A DNA stretch of 64,000 bases from Myrica gale. Lineage: Eukaryota; Streptophyta; Magnoliopsida; Fagales; Myricaceae. How positions within the stretch are numbered: position 1 is the first letter of the stretch; every line of letters begins with the position of its first letter. The notes beneath the pieces were generated by a model, which saw only the letters and a list, made by a program, of their open reading frames with translations, was not told the origin of the DNA and did not search any database. This document shows positions 31,566 to 42,730 of the stretch, piece after piece. Location of the stretch: contig OZ005601.1 of assembly GCA_963930655.1 (NCBI GenBank), positions 24,242,921-24,306,920 on the forward strand. Direction: 5' to 3'. Made by a program: the position numbers and the translations under genes.

Positions 31566-32862
31566 CAATGACATGCCGATCGGTCATGAGGACTAAATGA
31601 TTCCAGTCCGTCAGCTTCGTCAAAGAAAATTAAAGGATCGATATTCTTCACCCACTAATCGTGGATTCTTATTCAAACTACACTTTCATTTCCACTAATT
31701 AAGTACTTTTATGCTATATGGCCCCAGATCAATAAGAACAAAACTACATGCCTTTATGAGTGCTTCAAAGAATTCGAATCATGATCATGGTACTGTTCCG
31801 TTCCAAAAAATTTGAACAAATCTGTTAGAGTAAAGGCGGTGCCTAATTCTTACCCAAAAAAAAAAGGCGGTGCCTAACCATTCCATTGCCGAGGGATTAA
31901 CCACTATCCTTGATTCTTCCTCATGCATGTCCAAGGCTAACTAACAAGAATTTTTCGTGTAATTTGGACCTGAAAAATTACACATAAAGAAGATATCTTG
32001 TTTTATCAGTGGCTTATACCACTCCACCTCGCTCTGAGTTATTCTTGTCCGATGTAATTTTCCGTTATATATGCCATATGTTTCAGCCAAAAAGGTGATG
32101 AATATTCCAACCTCCAAGATATGGAATTGTTTGATCTATATATCTTGACGTATCCGGACTGATTTTAGACCACCCAACATTTCTTGGTTTGGCATTTCAG
32201 CAAAACCTCACGACGATTCCAAGCTTCCAAAATACGGAATTGCTTTTATACATATCGTATCCACACTTTTTCCAAACTATCAAACATTTCTTGACTTGGC
32301 ATTTCATAAGCATTATCCAAGAGAATATTATAGAGAAAGTAATTAAATAAATATGGGAAAGAAATGTTAGAGAATAATTAAGTGAAGGGTCATGAAAAAG
32401 GTGACACCTGATTCCATGTGATTTGATATTTTGAATGTAAAATTCTTCTATCTTTGGATTTGGATGTCATTATATATATACTATCCAACCTTTTAAACAA
32501 AGAACTATATGGTATCGATATAAAGTTTCGTGATTTAGTCACGTTTGGATCAATTTGCGTGTCGTGCTTGTGGTATTTTGAGTCCCACGTTGGACATATA
32601 GTAGTTCCAATTAGAGTATAAAGAAATTATAATAGCCAACAAGAGATTCGTAAAATTGTTCCGTGTTAAGACAGAAAATGAACCTCGAGACAAGTTGGAA
32701 GAATCTCACCAATGTTGATAATAATACTCAAGTAGAAGAAGGCCTATATAAGGCCATGTTTTAGTACTCCCAAAATCACATTGCATCTAAAAGCCTCGAA
32801 ACCTATTTGGCCTTCGTCGCTTGCCACCCAGTTACCTTTCCCTAGTTTCCTTTGTTGACAAC
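31566..32862 (+). repeat. EF-hand unit B, upstream region
   Basis: Shared with units C and D and, almost base for base, with unit E at 63371-64000. Landmarks: 'cgatcggtcatgaggac' (31580), 'tcgtggattcttattcaaac', 'gagtgcttcaaagaattcgaat', 'aaaggcggtgcctaa', 'ctgagttattcttgtccgatg' and 'gtgatttggatatt'-type spacers. A 20-bp tract ending in poly-A and 'ggcggtgcctaa' is duplicated at 31836-31877. In units C and D the 'agtgcttcaaagaattcgaat...ccaggaaaattgaa' module occurs two or three times. This is the conserved promoter side of the gene family. Confidence 0.8.
32745..32752 (+). promoter_or_regulatory. TATA box of EF-hand gene B
   Basis: TATATAAG within 'ggcctatataaggcc', 118 bp upstream of the ATG. 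The same position in unit D reads CTATATAATC; in unit A it is mutated. Confidence 0.7.
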
Positions 32863-33126
32863 ATGCGTCTTGCACCTAAGAAACTTTCCCCGACTGAAGA
32901 CGTGTTAGTGAAAATTTTCAAAAAACACGACATTAATGGCGATGGTCGTCTTTCCAGGGCTGAGCTAAAGGAAGCCTTCAAGTCCCTTGGCTCTCGTTGG
33001 CCAGACTGGAGAGCCGACCGTGTCCTCTGCCATGCTGATGCCAACAAAGATGGATCGATAGATGAAGGGGAGATGAAGGCCCTTTTGAAGTACGCTTCCG
33101 AACATGGATTTATGGTTACTGATTAG
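32863..33126 (+). CDS. Two-EF-hand calcium-binding protein (CML/polcalcin-like), copy B
   Basis: An 87-residue single-exon protein starting MRLAPKKLSPTEDVLVKIF. The first ATG after the TATA box is used; an in-frame TTG further upstream is not a plausible plant start. Two canonical 12-residue calcium loops are visible: DINGDGRLSRAE (residues about 24-35) and DANKDGSIDEGE (about 60-71). Both have Asp at 1, Asn at 3, Asp at 5, Gly at 6 and Glu at 12. Each is flanked by amphipathic helices (ELKEAFKSLG; MKALLKYASEHGF). The size and layout fit small plant two-EF-hand proteins, which act as cytosolic calcium sensors or buffers. A GSRxPDWRAxR linker between hands is typical of a subgroup of these. 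No signal peptide or membrane segment. Paralogue of 53912-54181. I am sure of the family, not of the physiological role. Confidence 0.85.
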   Translation: MRLAPKKLSPTEDVLVKIFKKHDINGDGRLSRAELKEAFKSLGSRWPDWRADRVLCHADANKDGSIDEGEMKALLKYASEHGFMVTD

Positions 33127-33371
33127 GATCTACGTACTTGCGATCTATATATGGTGTATTTATATTGCCTGTAGTACTTAAGTTTCACCTAGTTCTATAA
33201 TGTCCGACAAAAAGAAGGCCGCTCCTGCTGTCTAAGAGGACGCAGTGCTTGTATCATGTCTTAGTACTTCTATAATATATGATCATCAGTACTTCTGTGC
33301 TTCTTTGTTGCCTATGCGAACGCTGTACTCTACCTTCTTGTGTTGTTCCCCCGGGATATTCCAAACTGATC
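33127..33371 (+). other. 3' flank of EF-hand gene B
   Basis: The first ~55 bp resemble the sequence after gene D ('gatctacgtacttgc...tatagtgtatttgtattgc'). The remainder up to the LTR is unique in this window. No further gene. Confidence 0.5.
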
Positions 33372-33480
33372 TGTTGGAATATTTACTATCCCACGTTACT
33401 TATTTAATGGACAATATTAGATATTATTTGAATATTAAACAATGAGGTAGTGGCTCTAGGAAGTTGACGCATGTTCACTT

Positions 33481-33690
33481 AGTGAGATTTTATAAGGGAA
33501 GTTATTTTTCATTGGCCCACTCTGATAGGGAGTGGTTCGTTATTTTTTAATATGGGAAAAATGTCCTCTTTCTACCCAATATAACTAGTGAGATTTTATA
33601 GGAAAAGTTATTTTCCATTAGCCCACTCTGATGGGGAGTGATGCGTACTTTTTATCATGGGAAAACAATCCTCTTTCTACCCTATATAAA
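33481..33690. repeat. 106-bp tandem duplication within the LTR
   Basis: The unit beginning AGTGAGATTTTATA and containing 'agcccactctgatggggagtg' and 'cctctttctaccc' occurs at 33481 and 33587. The copies differ at about ten positions. It ends just before CTATATAAATG, so it may be a duplicated promoter element of the LTR. Confidence 0.8.
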
Positions 33691-33891
33691 TGTCAGGATT
33701 CTCATTCATTTGTCAATGAATTTACAAGGGCGAAGTGACAGAAATAGTTCCTACTGTATTTTTTACAAGATAAAACAGTAGAGATAGAGAGAGGAGATAG
33801 GAGAGCAGAAAAGGTCTCATCTCATGAATTTTGGTGTGTCTTCTCGTATATGATTAATTCTGCATTATGGTTTTTGATGTATGTGAAAATC

Positions 33892-34954
33892 CAGGGGCGG
33901 CTCTAAGGTAATTGAGGTCTTAGGCCAAACTCTAAAATGTGGCTTTTTATAATACTTTATAAAATAATATATTTTTAAAAATAAAATATTAATGAAAACT
34001 AGTTAAAATTATTCTTATAACCTTTTGGAAGATGGTATATTTTAGATTTATTAATATATCATTTTCAATTGATAATATTACTAATTCATTTAATCTTTCT
34101 TGGGTCATACTCCATCTTAAGTAAGATTTTAATAGTTTTAATGATAATTAAAATAAATACAATGTAAAATAAAATTAAAGTAAAAATTTTAGAATAATAG
34201 CATCTAGGACTTTAGTGACCAAAGATAAGAGTTGAGAAACACTAAAAAATGATAAGAATAAAAAACAGAATTGTTGAGAAATGATTTTTGAATATTTTTG
34301 GTACTTGACAGATATTGTCTCAAATACGTTTAAGTCATTTTAAAGATAGATTTATAGTTGTTAGTTAATGTTTAAATAGCTAGCAATATCTAAAGTAAAC
34401 AAAATTAAATAAATAAAGATATTGCAATTAATATTCAAATAAGAAGATTTTATGGGGTTGAATGGAGACTTTGAAAGCACCACAAAAAGTGAAAAGTGAA
34501 TACTCCTTCAATCAAGGAGATTTAATAGGTCTCTTCAATCAATATGCTCTTTAAGTTATTTTTTAGGCCTTAATATTAAATTTTCTTTAAATTTACAAAA
34601 AAATTTAAATTGGGGCCTCTTCCATTTGGAGAAAAGTTAATGCTCCTTCAAATAAAGAGATTTAATAGAACTCTTTAATCAATATACTTTTTAACGTTAA
34701 GTTTTTTAGGCCTTAATATTTTATTTAAATATACATAAAATTTTAAATTTGGGCATCTTAGATTTGGAGAAAAGTTAATGTTCAAGGAGATTTAATAGGC
34801 ATTTTTAATCAATATACTCATTAACATTAAGTTTTTTAAGCCTTAATATTAGTTTTTTAAAAATATATCATTATTTTTTTTGAATTGGAGGCCTCCTAAA
34901 TTTGGGGGCCTTAGGCAACAAACAGCTTATGCTGCCTATAGCTAGAGCTGACAA
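33892..34954. mobile_element. Non-autonomous hAT-like element inside the LTR
   Basis: Begins CAGGGGCGGCTCTAAGG after 'TGTGAAAATC' (33882-33891). It ends around 34954, where TGTGAAAATC is repeated (34955-34964); an 8-bp TGAAAATC duplication is the likely core. The right end read inward, GTCAGCTCTAGC, partly matches the left GGCGGCTCTAAGG. The interior is AT-rich with repeated 'ggccttaatatt...' and 'ggagatttaataggtctctt' motifs, and no ORF. CAGGGGCGG ends are common in plant hAT elements. Confidence 0.65.
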
Positions 34955-35013
34955 TGTGAAAATCATGAAAGTTGAAAATCATGTCTAGTTTAGAGATCAA
35001 AGGAACTTACATG

Positions 35014-35025
35014 TGGTATCAAAGC
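35014..35025 (+). promoter_or_regulatory. Primer binding site after the 33372-35011 LTR
   Basis: TGGTATCAAAGC, one mismatch from the tRNA-iMet type TGGTATCAGAGC, two bases after the LTR end. About 350 bp of leader-like sequence follows without gag. Confidence 0.7.
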
Positions 35026-35379
35026 CTGGTTGAAACTTTCATGATTTTCCAATTAAAATAGAGGTCTTGATTGATGTTTTACAGTTAATTTTGTTTTATC
35101 ATCTCAATTGTTATTACGGTAATCTTTTTTGGCTTCTGTCGTGTTCATGATGATTGTATTTCTATGTGCTCATCATGAATGGTTATTATCACAACTTCGA
35201 TTCTCGTTTATTAATAAGATATAATCAATGTTGACTGTGACGATAATTTCTTATTGAAACTTTAATAGCATGTTTTGTTTCAATTGAAATCGTACTGTGC
35301 GAAGGGCTTTGTATTCATGTGTCTATTATCGAAATTCATAGGATTTTACTAGATGGAATATTCTGTTTAAAATTGAAGT

Positions 35380-36008
35380 TCCGAGGATTTAGGCAAACCT
35401 AAGAGGGGTGAAATATTGGGCTTCTAAATTTTTTCAGTTTGAAACCCCAAAGTCGTGTTTGCAAAGTAAAGACTAATTTAGCACAAATACTAAACAATAT
35501 TATAACAACAAATATAAAAGTACTGATTATAAAGAGTATGGTTATAAAAGCAAACATAGTGATTTTTAGGTGGTTCGGCAAACCCCGCCTACATTCACCC
35601 ATGGAGCTTATTTCCAAGCCTTGAGGTTTTTTCCACTATCTTTAAAATAGTGCACACTCTAAGTTCCGAGAGCTAGATCAGAATCTCACAAGTGTTATCA
35701 TTGGCTCAACACTCACAACCCAATTGATTTTTCGAGCTCACCACTCACAACCTAACCGAGCTTTATATACCCTCTATAAGCTTTTTCTTTAGTGAATAAT
35801 CTCACTAAAGGAATCACCTATTTTGAATAAGAAGATACACGAATTTTACTCTGTCACACACCTCCCTCTGATTCGAGACGAAGTGCACAACAGTGACACA
35901 ACAAGACGGATAAATATAACAAATAACACCCACGCACAGAAAAAATTCAACCAGATCCATGACTTTTGCATGTACACATCTCCACCGCTCACTAGCAAGA
36001 AACAGAAC
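35380..36008 (-). repeat. LTR-like retrotransposon fragment
   Basis: Contains 'cctaagaggggtgaaat' (its reverse complement resembles the U5 end of the SIRE-1 LTR, 'ttcac..ccctcttagg') and 'gtggttcggcaaaccccgcc', a phrase common in plant copia LTRs read in reverse. The outer end is cut by the TRIM-like element at 36009. No coding sequence. Assignment by motif only. Confidence 0.45.
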
Positions 36009-36987
36009 TGTTAGAGATAATATCATAATCAAATTTTTAAGATTTGATATGATATTATGGTTATTACGATATCAAAGATTTATCGTTATCAAGATTAAAA
36101 TTTCAAATGTAGAGATTCAAATTTAAATGTTGGAATATTTTCATATTATGCTTTGTATTGTCTCTATTAATAGAGACCTCCAACTTGTAATGTGTATGGA
36201 CTTATAATACAAAATACAGTCATATAAGGCTTTCACAATGGATGTAAGTCTTCTAGACCAAACAACTTAAATATCTTGTCTCATGTTACTATTTCTCTCC
36301 CCTCTTCATCCTAGCATTTTTCTTCTTCGTATTAGCGTAAGAAAACATGTCTTCCGCATCCTTGAATATTGGCAATTTTGTCACACTATGATAATTTTCA
36401 CCTCCACTTTACTTACAGCAAATAAGCGTATGCGATGAGAAAAAAGGTGAATGAAATAGAGAGAGGAAAATAGAGAGCATGAGATATGTTTGGCAAGACC
36501 CGTGTACCTATGATTTCAAGGTCTGATCATTTTCAGTCACTCTTCAAGGTCGTGTGCTTATGTTATGATTTCAAGGTGAGATCAAAATTTTTTTAAAAAA
36601 GATATGTTTAGCAAGGGAGTAAGGATCATGTGCCTATGATTTCAAGGTCCGATCAATACCTTCAAATCTCGTTTTTCAAATACGAGATTTCATATTTCTC
36701 CATTTTGTGTTTAAAGGAGGATGTTAGAGATAATATCATAATAATATTTTAAAGATTGGATATGATATTATGGTTATCATGTTATCAAAGATTTGATATC
36801 GTTATCAAGATTCAAATTTTAAATGTAGTAATATTTTCCTATTATGCTTTATATTGTCTCTATAAATAATGACTCCGAACTTGTAATTTGTATGGACTCA
36901 TAATACAAAGTACATTCATATAGGACTTTCATAGTGGATGTAGGTCTTCTAGACCGAACCACTTAAATCTCTTGTCTCTTGTTACTA
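36009..36987 (+). mobile_element. TRIM-like element with ~270-bp terminal direct repeats
   Basis: Two direct repeats start TGTTAGAGATAATATCATAA: 36009-36291 and 36722-36987. They share 'cattatgctt.tattgtctctat' and 'tggatgtaagtcttctagacc'. A polypurine tract AAAGGAGGA sits immediately before the right repeat. The 430-bp interior encodes nothing but holds three copies of a 'gatatgtttggcaag...cctatgatttcaaggtc' motif. I see no primer site after the left repeat and no clear target duplication. It is either a terminal-repeat retrotransposon in miniature or an internally deleted copia. Confidence 0.65.
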
Positions 36988-37585
36988 GTTGAGAATTACA
37001 TCTTCTAAAATATTAATTTATACAATGAAACATAAAAGACTCTTAGATCAATGAAAAGATATATTGAAAGTATAAAGAGTTGGCTAAAATTAAAAAAATT
37101 GTTCAAAATTCGCTACACCTCATAACTAGCCGCCAACATGACCTTCTTGGAGTAATTTTATCATAACTTTTTCTAGGAAACTCCAAATTGTACGTTGTTT
37201 GATGCATTGAAAACTAGACTCATAAAAATTTCCAACAAGCCTTAACTCGAGCAACAAATCTACAAAATCAATCTCAAAATTAATTTAAATTTTGAGTCTT
37301 AGTGTTCACCACTCATGTGTCAAGAAGCTCCATTGATGAAAATTAGGAATCGTGGAATATTGAGGCAGTTGCATCTTGATAAACATTAGAGGTTCCATAT
37401 AGATTAAATCCAATTTTTAATAGGTAACTGCCACAAGTTACATATCCAGCTAACATTGAAATTCCCAAAAATTATCAATAAGATTTGAATGAATATTATA
37501 ATGAAAATTCATAATTTGATTCGGTGAAAGAGATTATTTTGTTATTTTTTTTAATCCTGCCCAAAATTTTAGCACTCAATTCACC
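36988..37585. other. Unassigned DNA
   Basis: No gene. The stretch 37120-37290 ('cataactttttctaggaaactcc', 'gcattgaaaactagactcataaa') has the flavour of retrotransposon leader sequence, but I cannot place it. Confidence 0.4.
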
Positions 37586-38574
37586 GCCTAAGTACTCCAC
37601 TTGCCCATCTGTCATGAGTAAACGATTCCAGTCGATCTTCCTGAAAAGGAACAAAACGACATGCCTTTTTTAGTGCTTCAAAGAATTCGAATCGTGGAGT
37701 ACTGTTACATTCCAGGAAAATTGAAAGAATTCTATTTTCCGAGGCATATATAAGTAAATCTCGTATCCCTGCATCATGAAGAGTAACCAAACGATTCCAC
37801 TCCATCTTCCTCAAAACGAAAAGGATCGGCCCCCACTAATCGTGGATTCTTATTCAAACTAGACTTTCATTTCCACTAACTTTTATGCAATATTTATGGG
37901 CCCCAGATAAAAAGGATCAAAACCACATGCCTTTACGAGTGCTTTAAATAATTTGAATGATCATGAGGTACTGTTACTTTCCAGGAAATTTGAAGGAATC
38001 TGTTATCCACAGCATAAGTAAATCTCGAAACCCTGCGTCCTTATCTCTTAATTTAGCGAGTAAATTAAAGGCGGTGCCTGATCATTCCATTGCCAAGGGA
38101 TTGATTGATGTATGTGGTCCGCAAGCAAGAAGAAATACTTAAAAGTTGCATAGATGCTTAACACTTTTGGTTTCACCACTAGCCTAGATTCTTCCTCATG
38201 CATCCGAGTCTAATTAATTAACAAGAATTTTTTGAATTTTGGACCTGAAAAATTACATATAAAAAGATATATATCTTGTTTGAGTGGCTTATACCACTCT
38301 ACCTCACTCTCTCGTGAGTTATTCTTGTCCGATGTAATTTTTCTGGAAAAAGGTGATGAATATTATTCCAACCTTCAAGATATGGATTCGTTTGGTCTAT
38401 TGACGTATCCGGATTGTTTTTAAACCACCCAAGACTTCTTGGTTTGGTATTTCAGCAAAACGTCATCACGATTCCATCCTTCCTAACTAAGGAATTGCTT
38501 TTATATATATCGAATCAATATTTTTTCCAAACTATCAAACATCTATGGGATTGACATTTCATAAGCATTATCTC
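37586..38574 (+). pseudogene. EF-hand unit C, left part of promoter region
   Basis: Matches unit D from 'ccacttgcccatctgtcatg' onward, including two 'agtgcttcaaagaattcgaat' modules and 'aaaggcggtgcctgatcattcc'. It stops at 'cataagcattATCTC' (38574), where copia-2 is inserted. The corresponding uninterrupted site in unit D is at about 53340-53360. Confidence 0.8.
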
Positions 38575-38828
38575 TGTAAACTTTGTAAATGGAAACCGAG
38601 AGAGAGAATGCGAATAAGAGAGACTTGAATACTTTGTATATTCGACTTAACCAATAAAGAATATACAATGGTCTTTATATAATACAACATGAAGCTTCGT
38701 TGAATAACAGATCTACGACCTGAACTAACTAACTGCTTAACAGTTTTATAACAGCTTCTGAACTAACTTGCACAGCTGGCTATCGTAAAGCTTTAACAAA
38801 ACAGAGTATAATAATTATAATTCTAATA
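38575..38828 (-). repeat. Copia-2 3' LTR
   Basis: 254 bp; bounded by ATCTC outside and the polypurine tract inside (38829-38841 on the plus strand reads ctcccccgcaag). Confidence 0.9.
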
Positions 38829-38831
38829 CTC

Positions 38832-39600
38832 CCCCGCAAGATGATGATGAGACCGAATATGCAGTGTGCGAATAAGACCAGATTGTATCTTCTCTCGAAT
38901 TAGAAGACCGAGACACGGTGAACTGCTTCTTTGACTTCCAGGACACGAGAGACTCTCCAAGAAAGATACAAAACCCAATGACAGATCATCTACTATCAAC
39001 ACACCCTGTCCAGTCACTATCAGTAAAGGCTTTGAGATCTAGAGTATTAGCAGCCGGGTGAAAGATGTATCGTAAGACATAGTGAGCTGCATCCAAGTGA
39101 AGTTGATATGGTGGTCCATATATTGGCTAAGGACCTGAAGAGCAAATGAAATATCAGGCCTAGTAATGGTTAGATACAACAACCTGCCAACCAAGCATCT
39201 CTAAATGGTTCGATCAACTAAAGGGCAACCAGCATCACGTACAAGCTTGAGATTTTGTTCAAAAGGGGTCTTAACAAGTTTTGAACCAAGTAAACCTGAA
39301 TCAATAAGAATATCCAATGCAAACTTTCTTTGGCAAATGGAAAGATCAGCATTCGAGTGAGCTACCTCTAACCCGAGAAAATACTTAAGTTTGCCTAGGT
39401 CCTTAATCTTGAACTTCTGATCAATAACTTGTTTGAAATCAGTAAGCATATGAAGATTATCACCAGTGAGTATAATGTCATCGACATATACTAACAGAGG
39501 AAGAAAAGAGGAATTAATATGCTTGGTGAAAAGTTTATAATCAGATTTGGACTGATCAAAACCACTGGCCAAGAGAAAGTCAGAGAACTTCAAAACCACT
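38832..39600 (-). pseudogene. Copia-2 pol, RT C-terminus and deleted RNase H
   Basis: The minus strand encodes LLVYVDDIILTGDN (YVDD intact), LGKLKYFLGLEVAHSNADLS and QRKFALDILIDSGLLG. The connection region follows, then part of RNase H ([11 protein letters not shown]). The frame jumps from there to [20 protein letters not shown], so roughly 40 residues including an RNase H acidic residue are missing. The terminal FTKxLG motif is also lost just before the polypurine tract. Confidence 0.75.
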
Positions 39601-40680
39601 GCCTGGAGGCCTGCTTTAAGCCATAAAGAGACTTGTTGAGCTTACAAACCATGTTCTCCCCCTTAGAGTTAAAACCGGGTGGTAAAAGCATGTAGATATC
39701 CTCCTTTAATTCGCCATGAAGGAAGCCATTATCTACATCCAACTTATATGAATGCCACTGACGAGATGCAGCAACAGTAAGAAGGAGTCTAACAGATGTC
39801 AACTTGGCTACAGGGGAGAAGGTTTCTAAATAATCAAAACATTTTCGTTGTGTAAAGTCTTTTGCCACTAATCTAGCTTTATTCCTCTCTATGGATCCAT
39901 CAACTCAAAACTTTACCTTATAAACCCATTTACAACCAATCGGGGTATGTCCAGCAGGAAGAAAATAAATTGTCCAAGTCTTATTGAGCTCAAGAGCCTC
40001 AATTTCTTTGGTCGTGGCAGTCCTCCATTCAGGCAACTTCACAGAAGAGTGAAAAGAAGTCGGTTCTGGATGATTGCAGACAGAGAGGACAAATGCTCTA
40101 TGGGAAGCCGAAATCTTGTCATAGTCAAGATAATTGTGAATGGAATATGGAAGACCAGGGGAAGGGAAACCTGTTGCACTGGAAAAAGAAGAGTTAGATG
40201 TAGGTGTCATGACTAGATGACAATTATAATTGTCTAAGTATTTAGGTGGTTTACAAAAGAATCCGCAGAATTATGAACTACAGAGGATGACAGATTGGAG
40301 GAATCAATAAAAGGAACATGAATGAGTAAAGGAAGAGAAATGTTAGAAGAACCTGAATCAAGTGTAGGAGCTAAGGGAGAATCTATGGAATTGACAGGTG
40401 GTGAACTAAAAGATATATTAGAAGGTGTAGAAGGGAGATCAGGATCGAGAATAACATTTGGTAAAACAATAAAATCAGGAAAAATGTTAGAATGTGGCTA
40501 ATGTTTGAAGGGAAAATAATCTTCATGAAAGACAACATTTTTGGAAATGAGAAACTGTTTGGAATGAAGATTGTAAAGCTTGTATCCATTAATACCACAA
40601 GGATACCTGAGAAAAACACAAGGTTGAGCTCGAGCATCAAATTTGTGGTGGTTCCTAGCTAAGGTAGAAACATAGCACAA
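39590..40680 (-). pseudogene. Copia-2 pol, RT N-terminus and linker
   Basis: Contains PEWRTATTKEIEALELNKTW, IGCKWVYKVKF, then after a shift [40 protein letters not shown] and [19 protein letters not shown]. At 40498-40680 the integrase C-terminal end reads [14 protein letters not shown] and [15 protein letters not shown]. This last segment served as the reference for locating the Sirevirus insertion in copia-1. Confidence 0.8.
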
Positions 40681-40823
40681 ACATCCAATGGTTCGAGGAT
40701 GATGATAATCTAGTTTGGAAGAGAAAAGAAGCTCAAAAGGAGACTTGGACTGGAATCTTAATGCTCTAGCAACATTAAGGAGATGTTGTTATTTGCATTC
40801 AACAACCCCATTTTGTTGGGGAG

Positions 40824-41720
40824 TTACAATGTAAGAAAACAGATGAAGAGTTCCTTTTGAAGTAAGAAAATCAAATAAGTTGAATTCAGTACCAAAATCA
40901 GTCCGAATAGTTTTAATTTTGTGACTAAACTGAGTTTCAACAAGCTGGAAAAACAACTTGATGTAAGTAGGGGTTCGTGCTTTGGTTTGCAGTAAATATA
41001 CCTATGTACATCGAGCGAAATCATCGACAATGGTAAGAAAAAACCTTATTCCATTATGATCAGAAACCGAGAAAGGTCCCCATAGGTCATAGTGTATGAA
41101 ATCAAAAGGAAGAGTGGACTGAGATGTGGAAACAGGAAATGACAGCCTCTTTTGCTTAGCCATAGGACACACAGTACAATCATGAATAGTAGAGGTGTTT
41201 ACATCACTGATAGAATCATGTAACAAGGAAAATTTGGACAAAGGAAAATGCCCTAAGCGACAATGCCACAAAGAGGCAGACTTATTAGCATAAGTCATGT
41301 TAAAAGAAGGATTGAAATCACCAGAAAAACTTGAAAGTAGAAAATATAAGCCGCGAGACTCCTTAGCTAAACAAATCGTGTCCAAGTGAGTAGGTCCTGG
41401 ATAAACAAGTATTGGTTAAGCAAGATAACACAACAAGTCATATGTTTCATTAATGAATTTACTGAGATGAGATTAAAAGAGAACGATGGTACAACTAATA
41501 CATTTCTTAACAGGATATGAGAAGAAATTCGTACAGTACCAACATGAGTGACATATGTTGTTTGGTCATTAGGCATCATGACAGAGGACATAACAACAAA
41601 ATGTGATAGACGATAGCATGGAGACTGAACTGACCATATGATCAGTTGCTCCAGTATTAATGATCCATTGTGACATGATATTGGCAGATCGGTGATGAAC
41701 AGAACAAGAGGTAAAATCAA
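40824..41720 (-). pseudogene. Copia-2 integrase and GAG-pre-integrase
   Basis: The minus strand encodes the linker THVGTVRISSHILLRNVLVV, the GAG-pre-integrase LWHCRLGHFPLSKF with the CTVCPMAKQKRLSF zinc part, and the first catalytic Asp in HYDLWGPF. After a frameshift near 41010 the rest of the core continues in 40824-41030. Not functional. Confidence 0.8.
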
Positions 41721-41810
41721 GAAATATGCCTTCCATATTGATCATGCTTTGAGAGGAAATATCAGCAGCTAATGATTCTAAAAGAGAAGATTCAAAAGAA
41801 GGTATGAGTG

Positions 41811-42709
41811 CTAATAGCTATGACACTGCTCCTTGGTAAAAGGCAAAGCAGCACTGGAAACAGAGGAAATGCCCAAGCTGACTTGATGGACAGATCTAGC
41901 AGAAGTTGACTTAGGACGTGGTTTGTAGCCAGGTGGATAACCATGACTGCACAATGGACGATCACGCTTCTGAAAGCTTGACTTGGCACCAGACTTATTG
42001 AAATTTTGAGGTCCTGGAGTGCGAGTGAAAAAGGCAATGTTTTCTGTGGAAGATGAGATCAGAGAGGTGACATCTCTCTGCCTTTCCTCTTGAATGACTA
42101 ATATACGAGTCATTCAGTCCCATGAGGAACTGGATTACACACTCCATATTATACGCATCGGTAAAATGCTTGACAGCGCCACAAGAGCATACTAGATTGT
42201 GCTTAGAATTGGAAAATTCATCCTATAGTGTTTTCATACTTGAATAATAAGCAATAATGGTGTTCTTACCTTGAGAAAGAGACACAATCGCCTTTTGAAT
42301 TTGGAAAATTCCTGGTGCATTTCCCTATGAACACCGTGCAACAAGTTCTTTACAAATTCCAGCCGATGTCTCAATATACAACACAGTGTTTGCTAATTCT
42401 CTAGAAATTGAGTTTAGTGTCCAGAATGACACCATATCGGTACATTGGATCCAACTCCATAGCTCGTAGATGAAGAGTCAGGCTCTGGAATAGCTCCAGT
42501 AACAGAAACATATTTGTTCTTGGCGTTGAGAGCCATTTGCATAGATCTACACCAGCTAGAGTAATTATCACCCTTACTGTTGAGAATTTGAGTAATGAGA
42601 ACTGTACTAGGACTGTCATTGCTGTTGAAAACAAAGGACTAGACTTGTTTTCAAGAGTGTTTGTGGTGGAAGAAATTGAAGGAGAAGGAGATGAAACTTC
42701 GGCAGCCAT
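41811..42709 (-). pseudogene. Copia-2 gag, zinc knuckle deleted
   Basis: Starts at ATG 42707-42709 (MAAEVSSPSPSISSTTNTLE) just inside the primer site. The Gag core is broken by frameshifts between 42113 and 42540. Near 41925-41960 the sequence reads RPLCSH directly followed by GYPPGYKP. Copia-1 has CSHCGFTGHIGDKCYKLHGY at the same place, so about 12 residues with three of the four zinc ligands are missing in frame. Confidence 0.8.
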
Positions 42710-42718
42710 TTTACAAAT

Positions 42719-42730
42719 CCTCTGATACCA
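42719..42730 (-). promoter_or_regulatory. Copia-2 primer binding site
   Basis: TGGTATCAGAGG on the minus strand immediately after the 5' LTR, complementary to initiator tRNA-Met. Confidence 0.9.

Larger units (their letters stand above)
22561..32195. repeat. First copy of the large duplicated block
   Basis: Matches 54226-64000 nearly throughout in the same orientation, with a few percent or fewer substitutions by eye. The offset is 31,665 bp at the start and 31,805 bp at the end because of indels, mainly near 25035 and around 24000. The block spans the right end of CACTA-B, the rest of CACTA-A with CACTA-C, the Tork-like remnant and the upstream part of EF-hand unit B. Only this first copy has an intact CACTA-B left end. 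Confidence 0.92.
33372..35011 (+). repeat. Copia-type LTR with a hAT insertion inside
   Basis: Starts TGTTGGAATATTTAC at 33372 and ends ...GGAACTTACA at 35011, two bases before a primer binding site. Without the 1.06-kb hAT insertion it would be about 570 bp. It contains a 106-bp tandem duplication and two CTATATAA/CCCAATATAA sites. The second LTR and any coding region are missing, so only the 5' end of this element remains. Confidence 0.65.

Noticed and set aside
32821-32862. Longer start for EF-hand gene B upstream of ATG 32863
   Set aside because: The upstream in-frame codon is TTG, and unit D has no equivalent extension; the ATG is the sensible start.
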